Shown here: piece by piece, positions 51,623 through 60,238 of the stretch
How the letters are laid out: each line of letters begins with the position of its first letter
Numbering within the stretch: position 1 is the first letter of the stretch
Notes under the pieces: generated by a model
Told to the model about the DNA's origin: nothing
What the model saw: the letters and a program-made list of their open reading frames with translations, nothing else
Databases searched by the model: none
Assembly: GCF_009834125.1 (NCBI RefSeq)
Contig: NZ_CP047146.1
Span: 8,393,501 to 8,457,500, forward strand
Source of the DNA: Streptomyces sp. GS7
Lineage (GTDB): Bacteria; Actinomycetota; Actinomycetes; Streptomycetales; Streptomycetaceae
Direction: 5' to 3'
DNA: 64,000 nucleotides
Translations under genes and position numbers: made by a program

Positions 51623-52886
51623 AACCACGCACCACCAGACTGGCGTTGAGTCCGCCGAAGCCGAAGGAATTGCTCACTGCCACCGACACCTCCTGGTGCC
51701 GCGCCTTCTCCGGCACGTAGTCCAGGTCGCAGGCCGGATCCGGGTTCTCCAGATTCAGCGTCGGGGGCACGATGCCGTCGCGTACGGACAGCACGGTGGC
51801 AATCAGTTCGGGCGCTCCGGCGGCGGCGATCAGATGGCCGAGCATGGTCTTGTTGGCGGTGACCGCCAGCTTCCGGTAGTGCTCGTCCGCCGCGAAGACG
51901 TCCTTGATCGCCCGGGTCTCGATCGGGTCGTTGAGCGGAGTGGAGGTGCCGTGCGCGTTGACCGAGTCCACCTCGCCCGGCGCCACCTCCCCGTCCGCCA
52001 GCGCCCGGCTCATGGCGAGTGCCGCGCCGTGCCCCTCGGGATGCGGCGCGGTGACCTGGTACGCGTCCAGCGAGCTGCCGAACCCGGCCACCTCGGCGTA
52101 GACGGCCGCACCGCGCCGCCGGGCGCTCTCCTCGCTCTCCAGCACCAGCATGGCCGCGCCCTCCGCGGCGACCAGCCCGCTGCGGTCCCGGTCGAAGGCC
52201 CGGCACAGCCGGTCCCCGAACAGCTCGGAGGTGGAGGGCGCACCGAGCAGGTGCAGCCCGGTCATGGTGGGCAGGTTCAGCACCGAGTCGGCACCGCCCA
52301 CCAGCATCGCGTCCACCTCGCCGCGCCGGATCATCCGGAAGCCGTGGCCGATGGCGTGGGTGGCCCCGGCACAGGCGGTGGAGAAGTTCAGCGCGGGCCC
52401 GCGCAGCCGGTGCCGGGCGGCGATCCCGGCGGCCAGCGCGTCGTTGGTGCAGAACAGGCCGCTGGCCCGGTCCAGTTGCGAGCGCCGCGCGAAGAGCGTC
52501 TGCCAGCTGGGCCGCCCGTCCTCGCCGACCGCGTGCAGCAGCTCGTACGGGTCCCGTTCCGGTACGCCCGAGCCGACGGCCGTACCGACCCGGCCCAGCG
52601 CCCCCGGCTCCTCGATCCCGGCGTCCGCCAGCGCCTGCCCGGCGGCGGCCAGCCCGAAGCGGGCCCGCCGCTCCATGGGGGCCGGCCCCTCGTCGGCGCC
52701 GTACCGCCCGGCGAACGCCGCGTCGTCGACCGGTGCCGCATAGCGCACCGGGAAGTCCTCGACGCCGGGCAGCCGCCACCGGCGGATCGCCGAACGGCCC
52801 GCGGTCAGGCCCTCCCACATGGTCTGCCAGTCGAGCCCCAGTCCGCAGACGGCGCCCAGCCCGGTCACCACGACGCGGCGGCTCAT
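51612..52886 (-). CDS. Beta-ketoacyl synthase (catalytic KS)
   Basis: 424 residues. Complete Cys-His-His triad: Cys in NFSTACAGATHAIG (about 170), His in VNAHGTSTPLND and His in NKTMLGHLIAAAG. The end SNSFGFGGLNASLVVRGY is typical of KS-alpha. It catalyses decarboxylative condensation of malonyl-ACP with the growing chain. The ATG at 52886 overlaps the previous CLF stop codon (ATGA), so the two are coupled. Confidence 0.94.
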   Translation of the reverse strand: MSRRVVVTGLGAVCGLGLDWQTMWEGLTAGRSAIRRWRLPGVEDFPVRYAAPVDDAAFAGRYGADEGPAPMERRARFGLAAAGQALADAGIEEPGALGRVGTAVGSGVPERDPYELLHAVGEDGRPSWQTLFARRSQLDRASGLFCTNDALAAGIAARHRLRGPALNFSTACAGATHAIGHGFRMIRRGEVDAMLVGGADSVLNLPTMTGLHLLGAPSTSELFGDRLCRAFDRDRSGLVAAEGAAMLVLESEESARRRGAAVYAEVAGFGSSLDAYQVTAPHPEGHGAALAMSRALADGEVAPGEVDSVNAHGTSTPLNDPIETRAIKDVFAADEHYRKLAVTANKTMLGHLIAAAGAPELIATVLSVRDGIVPPTLNLENPDPACDLDYVPEKARHQEVSVAVSNSFGFGGLNASLVVRGYEH

Positions 52887-54067
52887 TTCCCGACTCCTTC
52901 CAGTACGACGGCGCACACCTGGCCGCGCGCACCGCAGGCCAGCACCAGCGCCCGGGGCTCCGGCAGCGCCTCCTCGCGCACCCCGTCACCGCCGTCCGCC
53001 AGCCGCCGGCCGCCGGCCAGCCCGTGCAGCGCCAGCAGCACATGGGCCAGCGGATGGGCGGGGCCGAGCACACCGGTGGCCCGCTCGCTGGTGAACTCCG
53101 CGGGCCGGTGCGCGAGCGCCCCGAAGACCCGGTCGAGCGCGGCGCGCTGCGCCCGCGCCCCGGCCGCCGACCACACGGCGTCCGGCAGCACCCAGCCGAT
53201 CCCCGCGGCGTCCGTACGGGCCGTCTCCAGTGCCGCGTGCACGGCCTCCGCGATCGCCTCCGCACGGTCGCCCTCGGTGGCGCCGAACGCCCGCCCGTAG
53301 CCGGCCAGTCGGGCCGCCGGTACACCGTCCCCGGTGCCGTCCCCGGCCCGCTCGGCGAGCAGGAAGGCCGCCCCCTCGCCGGGGACCGCCCCGTTCCAGT
53401 CCAGTTCCTCGTACTGCGCGAAGAGCAGCGGATGCACCTTGGGGCTGACCGCGCCGACCACCGCCGCCGCGTTCTCCCCCTCGGCGACCGACAGCGCCCC
53501 GTCGATCAGTGCTTCGAGGCCGGCGTCCGAGAACGGCGAGTACGCCGCCATCGCGCCGGTCAGCCCGAAGACCGCCGAGATGTGCGCCGCGGCCGTGCTG
53601 TTGAGGTGCGAGAGCCCGCTGAACGGCGGGACCTCCCGCGCGAAGAGGGCGGCCACCTCCTGGGGCGAGTCGGCGGCCCGGTGCAGCCGGTCCAGCGCGC
53701 CGAACCGCAGCAACTCCTCGTCCACCGTGGGCAGTCCGAGGTACAGCCCCCAGCCGGGCCCGCCCACCGGACCCCGCGCGCCCGGCCCGGCCAGTGCGAG
53801 CCGCGCCCCGTACAGCGCCATCCGCGCCTGCTTCTCCGAGGTGCGCAGCACCCGGCGGTGCACGCCCAGCGTGGCGGCGTCCGGGTCGTCCACCAGGAAG
53901 GCGGTGTCCGTCTCCGGCCAGGGCCCTGCCAGGAACTCGGACGGCCGGCCGGTGTCCTTGCCGGCGACCAGGGCCTCCCACAGGGCGCCCGGGTCCGTAC
54001 CGGCCGCGGTGTATAAGCCCGGTGCGGTCAGCCGCACCGTGTCACGCGTCGTCATGGTCGCGCTCAC
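52883..54067 (-). CDS. Chain-length-factor-like ketosynthase homologue
   Basis: 394 residues, shorter and more divergent than the other CLF. KS-like landmarks survive (SHLNSTAAAHISAVFGL; NGAVPGEGAAFLLAERAG; LGPAHPLAHVLLALHG), but no nucleophilic Cys or the two catalytic His motifs. It should form a heterodimer with the KS encoded upstream. GTG 54067 overlaps that KS stop codon (GTGA); ATG 54055 is an alternative. Confidence 0.82.
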   Translation of the reverse strand: MSATMTTRDTVRLTAPGLYTAAGTDPGALWEALVAGKDTGRPSEFLAGPWPETDTAFLVDDPDAATLGVHRRVLRTSEKQARMALYGARLALAGPGARGPVGGPGWGLYLGLPTVDEELLRFGALDRLHRAADSPQEVAALFAREVPPFSGLSHLNSTAAAHISAVFGLTGAMAAYSPFSDAGLEALIDGALSVAEGENAAAVVGAVSPKVHPLLFAQYEELDWNGAVPGEGAAFLLAERAGDGTGDGVPAARLAGYGRAFGATEGDRAEAIAEAVHAALETARTDAAGIGWVLPDAVWSAAGARAQRAALDRVFGALAHRPAEFTSERATGVLGPAHPLAHVLLALHGLAGGRRLADGGDGVREEALPEPRALVLACGARGQVCAVVLEGVGK

Positions 54068-55371
54068 CCCGCCTGGGCCAGGATCAGGGAACAGTTCTGG
54101 CCGCCGAAGCCGAAGGAGTTCGACAGCACCGCGGTCACCCGCGCGGCACGCCGCTCGGTGACCACGTCCAGGCCGGCGGTGACCTCGTCCGGTTCGGCGA
54201 AGTTGAGGGTCGGCAGCACGGTCTGCCGCTGCAGGCTGAGCACCGAGAGCACCGCCTCCGCCGCACCGCTGTTGGCCAGCGAGTGCCCCATGGCGGACTT
54301 GTTGCCGGTGATCGGGACGCCGGCGGCCCGCTCCCCGAAGACGGTGTGCAGGGCCGCCGCCTCACAGGTGTCGTTGGCCTGGGTCGAGGTGGCGTGCGCG
54401 TTGATGTGGTCGATGTCGTCCGGGGCGAGCCCGGCGTCCGCCAGCGCCGCCCGGATGCAGTCGGCGTAGTCCGAACCGTCCCGCGAACTGGACGTCATCT
54501 TCACCGCCTCGGTCACCCCGGCGTACCCGGCGACCCTGGCCAGGATGCGGGCCCCGCGCGCCTCGGCGTGCGCCCGCGACTCCAGGACGAGGAAGGCCGC
54601 GCCGTCCCCGATGACGAAGCCCGAGCGGTCCTTGTCGAACGGGCGGCTGATCTCCGCCGGCTCCTTGCCGGCCGACGGGGCGAGCGCGCCCACCCCGTAG
54701 AAGGCGGCGACGGAGGTCAGCGTGGTCAGGCTCTCGGCGCCCCCGGCCAGCGCCACGTCGAGCGCGCCGCTGCGGATGTAGCGGTACGCGCTGCCGATCG
54801 CCATCCCGCCCGCGGCACAGGCGTCCGCATGGGTCTCCAGGACGCCGGCCGCGCCGAAGTAGTCGGCGAGGCTGCCGGTGGCGGTGTCCGGCTGGATCCG
54901 CGCATGGCGCCGCGGGTCGGGCCCGGCGTCCGCGTCGAGGTAGCCGTCCAGGTCGAACGCCCCGGCCCCGTAGTCCACATGGGCGGCCAGGCCGGTGAGT
55001 TCGGCCGGCTCCATGACCATGCGGTTGCAGGCCAGGAAGACGCCGCCGCGCTCGCTGTCCAGCCGCCGCGGCAGTCCGCTGCGCTCCCACGCCTGGGCGG
55101 CGGCGTGCCAGGCGAGGACGCCGGCCGGCCCCAGGGGCCCGGCCTCCTCCGGCGCCGCGTCCTCCAGGGCCTGCCGGACCTGCGGGTCGATGTGCGCCGA
55201 GACGGCGCAGGGGACGCCCCACTCCTTGTGGCGGGGGTGCTCGGTGATGAGAGTGCGCCCTTGCGCGATGTGGTCGAACAGCGCCTCGGGGTCGGTCAGT
55301 TGCCCGGCGACCAGGCCGATCCCGGTCACCACGACCTCGTGTTCGGCCCCGTTGGGTATGAGGGGGTTCAA
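54064..55371 (-). CDS. Beta-ketoacyl synthase (catalytic KS)
   Basis: 435 residues. Triad: Cys in ETHADACAAGGMAIG (about 183), His in INAHATSTQAND and His in NKSAMGHSLANSG; terminal motif LSNSFGFGGQNCSLILAQ. The TTG start at 55371 is chosen because GGAAGG is four bases upstream and it places EVVVTGIGLVAG correctly; a GTG at 55410 would add 13 odd residues. First KS after the ACP gene; pairs with the CLF that follows. Confidence 0.92.
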   Translation of the reverse strand: MNPLIPNGAEHEVVVTGIGLVAGQLTDPEALFDHIAQGRTLITEHPRHKEWGVPCAVSAHIDPQVRQALEDAAPEEAGPLGPAGVLAWHAAAQAWERSGLPRRLDSERGGVFLACNRMVMEPAELTGLAAHVDYGAGAFDLDGYLDADAGPDPRRHARIQPDTATGSLADYFGAAGVLETHADACAAGGMAIGSAYRYIRSGALDVALAGGAESLTTLTSVAAFYGVGALAPSAGKEPAEISRPFDKDRSGFVIGDGAAFLVLESRAHAEARGARILARVAGYAGVTEAVKMTSSSRDGSDYADCIRAALADAGLAPDDIDHINAHATSTQANDTCEAAALHTVFGERAAGVPITGNKSAMGHSLANSGAAEAVLSVLSLQRQTVLPTLNFAEPDEVTAGLDVVTERRAARVTAVLSNSFGFGGQNCSLILAQAG

Positions 55372-55424
55372 TTGCCTTCCTTTCGCACGACGTAGCGACG
55401 CCTTCCGCACAGGCCGCCGCGCCG

Positions 55425-56003
55425 TCAGCCGACCGGCTGGGCGTGCCCGATCGCCTCCAGCGCCGCGCGGACGCCGTCGGCCATCACCTCGTCACCGGTG
55501 GCCGCCTCCAGCGCCGCGCCGCAGCCGGCGCAGACGGCCTTGCCGGACACCGCGAGTTCGGCCTTGTCGGCGCCGCACTCGGTGCAGGTCGCGGGCAGGT
55601 GGTCGAAGATCGCGTGGGTGAAGGAGGCCCAGTGGGCGCTGGTGGCCGCCGCGGCGACCTCGTACGGCCGCATCCCGGCGTGCACCTGCTCCTCGGAGTA
55701 GCCGAACGCGCTGCGGCGCAGCACCTCGGCGGCCAGCTCGGAGATTCCGCCGCGCTCGTCGTAGAGCTGCTCGGAGCCGCCGAGCGCGGTCGCGAGCAGG
55801 TCCAGGACGTTCGACTTGGGCAGTGCCACGCCGAGCTTGGTCTCCATCTCGAAGCGGAATTCGACCAGGTCGAGGGATTCCGCACCCAGGTCCGCGACAA
55901 GGGTGGCGTCCGGCGTGATCTCGTCGGCGCCGGTGCCCAGTACCTGGGCCAGCCCTTCTCGGACAATCTCGTGGATCTGCGCCGCCTCGTAGGGGTTCTG
56001 CAT
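55425..56003 (-). CDS. Acyl carrier protein with C-terminal zinc-ribbon extension
   Basis: 192 residues, more than twice a normal ACP. Residues 1-75 are an ACP with the phosphopantetheine site DLGAESLDLVEF (Ser43). A helical linker follows, then Cys140-x2-Cys143 and Cys158-x2-Cys161 (CTECGADKAE and CAGCGAAL), a probable zinc ribbon, and a short helix to the end. It should carry the growing chain for the KS/CLF pairs; the zinc domain may dock a partner. GAGGAGAC precedes the ATG at 56003. First gene of the core operon. Confidence 0.9.
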   Translation of the reverse strand: MQNPYEAAQIHEIVREGLAQVLGTGADEITPDATLVADLGAESLDLVEFRFEMETKLGVALPKSNVLDLLATALGGSEQLYDERGGISELAAEVLRRSAFGYSEEQVHAGMRPYEVAAAATSAHWASFTHAIFDHLPATCTECGADKAELAVSGKAVCAGCGAALEAATGDEVMADGVRAALEAIGHAQPVG

Positions 56004-56722
56004 GGTTGTCTCCTCGTTTCCTAGTACTCCGAGCACCACCGTTTACCGGCCATTCGAAACCCGGAAAACGGCAGCAGAAATTACCCGGCAACGTGCGTTG
56101 GGTAGCCGCTCGCCAACGCCCGGAAAGCCTGACGGCACAGTGAATTCGAGGTTACGAGCGCCCGCTTTCGCAGACGCCAGGAAAGCCGTTCAGGAATTCA
56201 CGTCACGACTGCCGCAGCGACCGGCGGTCGGCGATGAGTTGATGGGAAGCCCTCGGGCGAGATGACATGACACCGTCACAACGGCGAGGTCAGCCCTGGG
56301 GCAGTAGACAGGGGCACACTTCCGGACACCAGGAAGTCCCCACTTCAGACACCTTAAAAGGCGCTACACATGCCATCCCCCGTAGCAAAAAGGATCCCCC
56401 GACACCTGCATGCTCAAGAACAGGCCATTTCCGGTCGGCAGTCACACCGTCGTGACGCACTCACGAAGCCCGTCCCGCCTCAACTGGAGGCGCGATAAAA
56501 ACGTTACCACCGCCACCCAGGACCGTCACTCATTTGTGCGATAGGTCACGCGACCGAGTCGGGTACTAGAGGGGCCCGCAATAAATGTTCTGTGGTATCG
56601 CAAAACTTAACGCGGCATTCACATTCCGGAGAGTCTGATTCCCCTCCGGCAGGATTTCGCTTGTTACCCCGAGTAATCTCACGACGGGCACGCCCTTTTC
56701 GGCCGCCCCGGCACACACCGCC
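56004..56722. other. Long AT-richer upstream region of the ACP-KS operon
   Basis: About 720 bases, visibly richer in A and T than its surroundings (for example 56580-56640). No gene is supported. It must contain the promoter of the core operon and holds a near-copy of the palindrome found before the saccharopine-dehydrogenase-like gene. Confidence 0.6.
56541..56558 (-). promoter_or_regulatory. Second copy of the cluster palindrome
   Basis: ATAGGTCACGCGACCGAG. It matches the perfect-arm site at 61307-61324 at 16 of 18 positions, including an uninterrupted 14-base core (TAGGTCACGCGACC). Probable binding site of the cluster's TetR regulator in the upstream region of the ACP-KS operon. Confidence 0.75.
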
Positions 56723-57952
56723 TCACGCGACCGACCCGCCCGGCACCGGCTCGCCGGCCCGCTCCTCCTGGAGCCGCCCCGCATACGCCGCCAGCCGCCG
56801 CCCCAGATTCACACTCACCGCACCGACCAGCCGGCCCTCCCGGTAGTGCGCCTCCACCAGCTTCCCCGAGTCCGGATCCCCCTCCTCGACGACCACCCGG
56901 TCCCCGGTCCCCGGCAGCCCCACCGACCTGATCCGCAGCCCGAACGCCGACGTCCAGAACGACGGCACATGCACATACGGCTCCGCGGCCGCCGGCCCCG
57001 CCAGCAGATTCCCGGCCGCCAACTCCCCCTGCGCAGCCGCGTTGCTCCAGTGCTCCAGCGGCACCGGCCCGTCCGCCGCACGCACCGCGTCGCACCACGC
57101 GACATCCCCGGCCACCACGATCCGCGGATCCGTCACCCCGGCCACCCCCGCCGTCCGCGCGAACAGCCGCTCGTCGCAGTGGACCCGCCCGGACGGCAGC
57201 GCCAGCCCGGCACCCACCAGCCACCCGGTCGCCGGCGCCATCCCGATCGCCACCACCACCAGCTCCGCCGGCAGCACCTGCCCGTCGGCCAGCTCGACCC
57301 CGCCGACCCGCTCCCCCACCGACCGGAAGCCCCGCACCCCGACCCCGAGCCGCAGCTCGACGCCCGCCCGCCGCGCCGCCCCCGCCACCAGACCGGACAC
57401 CGCTCCGCCCAGCGCCCGCAACGGCCGCGCGAACGGCTCCACCAGCGTCACCCGCACCCCGAGCCCCAGCTCGGTCAGCGACGACGCCAGCTCCACACCG
57501 ACGAACCCCGCCCCGACGACAACCACCTCACGGGCCCCGCCGTCCACCGCCGCCCGCAGCCCGCGCACGTCGTCCAGCCCGCGCACCGTCAGCACCCCGG
57601 CCGCCGGCACCTCCCCGGGCCAGGCCCGCGCCCGCGCACCGGTCGCCAGCACCAGCCCGTCGTACGAAAGCTCCGACCCGTCCGCGAGCCGCACCCGCCG
57701 CCGCTCCCGGTCCAACCCGACCGCCGCGGCACCCCGCACCCAGCGGGCGCCGAAGTCCTCGGCGCCCGCCAGCCGGATATCGGCCTCCGCAACGGCCCCG
57801 GTGATCAGCTGCTTCGTCAACGGCGGCCGGTCATACGGCAGTTCCCGCTCGTCCGACACCACGGTCAGCGCCCCGGAGAACCCCCGCGCCCGCAGCGAGC
57901 CACCGGCCCGGACACCCGCCAGGCCCGCGCCCACCACGACGACCTCGTGCAA
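56723..57952 (-). CDS. Ferredoxin reductase (FAD/NADH type)
   Basis: 409 residues. Starts EVVVVGAGLAGVRAGGSLRA (FAD-binding GxGxxG), has a second dinucleotide motif VVVVGAGFVGVELASSL and the FAD-contact motif RIVVAGDVAWCDA. Matches the putidaredoxin-reductase group that passes electrons from NADH to a small ferredoxin and then to a P450. The start is a TTG at 57952, three bases after the ferredoxin stop codon, with GAGGGGG upstream inside the ferredoxin gene. Confidence 0.9.
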   Translation of the reverse strand: MHEVVVVGAGLAGVRAGGSLRARGFSGALTVVSDERELPYDRPPLTKQLITGAVAEADIRLAGAEDFGARWVRGAAAVGLDRERRRVRLADGSELSYDGLVLATGARARAWPGEVPAAGVLTVRGLDDVRGLRAAVDGGAREVVVVGAGFVGVELASSLTELGLGVRVTLVEPFARPLRALGGAVSGLVAGAARRAGVELRLGVGVRGFRSVGERVGGVELADGQVLPAELVVVAIGMAPATGWLVGAGLALPSGRVHCDERLFARTAGVAGVTDPRIVVAGDVAWCDAVRAADGPVPLEHWSNAAAQGELAAGNLLAGPAAAEPYVHVPSFWTSAFGLRIRSVGLPGTGDRVVVEEGDPDSGKLVEAHYREGRLVGAVSVNLGRRLAAYAGRLQEERAGEPVPGGSVA

Positions 57953-57955
57953 GGC

Positions 57956-58147
57956 TCAGGCCCCCTCGACCGCGATCGCGCGCACCGGGCAGGCCCGCGC
58001 CGCGGCAGCCACCCTCCCGGCCAGCTCCGGCGCCGGATCCGGCGCCACCACCAGCCGCTCGTCGTCGTCCAGCGAGAAGACCTCGGGCGCGACCAGAGCA
58101 CACTGCCCCAGCCCGTCACACAGGTCGTGGTCCACCGTGATCCGCAT
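57956..58147 (-). CDS. Small ferredoxin for the P450
   Basis: 63 residues: RITVDHDLCDGLGQCALVAP, then EVFSLDD and ACPVRAIAVEG. Three cluster Cys (C-x5-C and CP near the end) give a 3Fe-4S-type ferredoxin, the class usually paired with Streptomyces P450s. The ATG at 58147 gives the standard N-terminus. Sits between P450 and ferredoxin-reductase genes on the same strand. Confidence 0.93.
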   Translation of the reverse strand: MRITVDHDLCDGLGQCALVAPEVFSLDDDERLVVAPDPAPELAGRVAAAARACPVRAIAVEGA

Positions 58148-58235
58148 ACCGACCTCCCCCAACTCCCTTACGCATGACATCCCGTACGCACCGGTCACCG
58201 CGGACCGGCACCAGCTCCTGCCTGACGGGCAGGCC

Positions 58236-59423
58236 CTACACCGACCCCCGCGCATACCGCAGCGGCAGCTCCTCCAGCCCGCGGATCGCGTCCGAGGCCA
58301 GCCACCGCACCTCCCCCTCCGGAACCGCCAGCTCCAGCGTCGGGAACCGCGCCAGGATCTCCGTCAGCGCGATCGTCGCCTCCTGGCGGGCCAGCCGCTG
58401 CCCCAGGCAGAAGTGCGGCCCCATCCCGAACGCGACATGCCGCGCGGTCGCCCGCCCGATGTCGAAGACGTGCCCGTCCTCCCGCACCGCCGCGTCCCGG
58501 TTCGCCGCGTTCAGCAGGAACCGCACCAGCTCGCCCCTGCGGATGGTGACCCCGCCGGCCTCGATGTCCTCCAGCGCCACCCGGTTGACCGTCGTCATCG
58601 CCGACCCCCGGAACCGCAGCGCCTCCTCCACCGCACTGGCGACCAGCGACGGATCCCGCCGCAGCGCGGCCAGTTGCTCCGGATGCGTCAGCAGCTCGTA
58701 CAGGGCGTTGGCCAGCAGGTTCGTCACCGTGTCATGGCCCGCGATCAGCAGCACCGCGGCGAACGACGACAGCTCCTCGTCCGTCAGCGCACTCCCGTCC
58801 TCGAACCGCGCCGCGATCAGCTCGCCGAGCAGATCCTCGGTCGGCCGCTCCCGCTTCGCCCCGATCAGCCCGATGCAGTACCCGAACAGCTCGGCCGCCG
58901 ACGCCTGCATCACCTCCAGCGACGGCGCCGCGGAGATGTCCATCGCCCACTTCCGGAACGGATCCCGGTCCTCGCCCGGCACCCCCAGCAGATCGCAGAT
59001 CACCTCCAGCGGCATCGGATAGGTGAACGCGTCGATGAAGTCCGCGGTCCCGCCGTCCCCCAGTTTGTCCAGCAGCTGCCGGGTGATCTCCTCGATACGC
59101 GGCTCCAGCCGACGCACCGCCTTCGACGCGAACGCCGCGGTCACCAGCCGCCGGTACCGGGCGTGCCCCGGGTCGTCCTGCTCCAGGAGCATCACCTGGA
59201 GCCCCGGAACCAGTGCCCCGTGCGGCGCGTGCGTGTGCACATCGTTGGACAGCCGCGGATCGCTCAGCAGCTCCCGGGTCAGCGCCGCGCCCAGCACCGT
59301 CCAGGTCTCCTGCTGGTTCAGCTGACGCGTACGGATGATGCCGTGGCTCCCGGCCAGCCGCGCCAGCTCCTGCTCCAGACCGGCCGACGCCGCGAGCTCG
59401 GCAAGATCGATCACCTCGGACAT
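58236..59423 (-). CDS. Cytochrome P450
   Basis: 395-residue bacterial P450. Haem-binding loop FGMGPHFCLGQRLARQEA, oxygen-activating I-helix LLIAGHDTVTN and ExxR in EEALRFRG (with EALR). With its own ferredoxin and reductase encoded downstream it is a complete three-component monooxygenase, expected to hydroxylate or otherwise oxidise the product of the polyketide-like pathway. ATG 59423; the gap before it lies downstream of the TetR gene, so partial read-through is possible. Confidence 0.95.
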   Translation of the reverse strand: MSEVIDLAELAASAGLEQELARLAGSHGIIRTRQLNQQETWTVLGAALTRELLSDPRLSNDVHTHAPHGALVPGLQVMLLEQDDPGHARYRRLVTAAFASKAVRRLEPRIEEITRQLLDKLGDGGTADFIDAFTYPMPLEVICDLLGVPGEDRDPFRKWAMDISAAPSLEVMQASAAELFGYCIGLIGAKRERPTEDLLGELIAARFEDGSALTDEELSSFAAVLLIAGHDTVTNLLANALYELLTHPEQLAALRRDPSLVASAVEEALRFRGSAMTTVNRVALEDIEAGGVTIRRGELVRFLLNAANRDAAVREDGHVFDIGRATARHVAFGMGPHFCLGQRLARQEATIALTEILARFPTLELAVPEGEVRWLASDAIRGLEELPLRYARGSV

Positions 59424-59569
59424 GACGAAACTCCCCCTATCCCCCTGGATGTTCCTCACCTGACGGAGCGCCGACCCGCCGCCCACAGACGGCCCGGGCC
59501 GGCCCGCCCCGGAAAACCCCCGCCCCCGACACCACCGGACGGCGGCCACACCGCCGCCGCCCCGGCACC

Positions 59570-60238
59570 TCAGTCGCGGAGCAACTGCACAGCCTGCTGC
59601 GCGAGTTGTTCGTCCATCGCGCCCGACCGGCTCCCGGCGATCCCCGACCTCATCAGGGCCGCCCCCTCGACCAACGCCACAAACGTCTCGGCGCGCGCCC
59701 GGCACAGCTCGGCCGACCAGTCCGGCCGCCCCTGCTGCACATAGGCCTCCACATGGGCCACGTACTTCCGGTAGAACTCCCGGACCACCGCGGCGATCTC
59801 GTCATCCCGCGCCGCCAGCGCCCACACCTCGACATACAGCCGGACCAGCTGCGGATCCTCCTGCTCGGCCAGCACCACCGCCACCACGTCGGCGGGGTTC
59901 GCCCGGCCCTCCGGGATCTCGATGACCGACGGATCATCCCGCGTCAGCCGCAGCCCGGTCGTCTCCGCCAGCCGCTCCAGCGACCGGTCCAGCGCCCGCT
60001 CCAGTACGGCCTTTATCAAGTCCGCCCGGGTCGGGAAGTAATGCTGCAGATGCCCGACCCGCACCCCCGCCTCACCGGCGATGGCCCGCAGCGACGCATC
60101 CGCGTTCCCCTTGGCGACCAGCACGGTCTCCGCGGCGTCCAGCAGACTCGTCCGCCGGATACTCCCCTGCCGCGTCAACTGCGGCTTCCCGCCGGCGCGC
60201 TTCTCGCTCTCCTCGTTCTCCTCGTTCTCCTCGCTCAT
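59570..60238 (-). CDS. TetR-family regulator of the biosynthetic cluster
   Basis: 222 residues. A polar Glu/Asn repeat start (EENEENEESEKRAGG) precedes the helix-turn-helix IRRTSLLDAAETVLVAKGNA, DASLRAIAGEAGVRVGHLQHYFPTRADLIK split by no gap. The C-terminal domain resembles the BetI/PfmR group. Its ATG overlaps the stop of the saccharopine-dehydrogenase-like gene (ATGA). It is the only regulator in the cluster, so it is the natural candidate to bind the palindromes at 61307 and 56541. Confidence 0.9.
   Translation of the reverse strand: MSEENEENEESEKRAGGKPQLTRQGSIRRTSLLDAAETVLVAKGNADASLRAIAGEAGVRVGHLQHYFPTRADLIKAVLERALDRSLERLAETTGLRLTRDDPSVIEIPEGRANPADVVAVVLAEQEDPQLVRLYVEVWALAARDDEIAAVVREFYRKYVAHVEAYVQQGRPDWSAELCRARAETFVALVEGAALMRSGIAGSRSGAMDEQLAQQAVQLLRD

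Noticed and set aside
56267..56455. Short plus-strand frame in the upstream region of the ACP operon
   Set aside because: No ribosome site, no homology pattern, and lies in a region whose composition suggests regulatory DNA.
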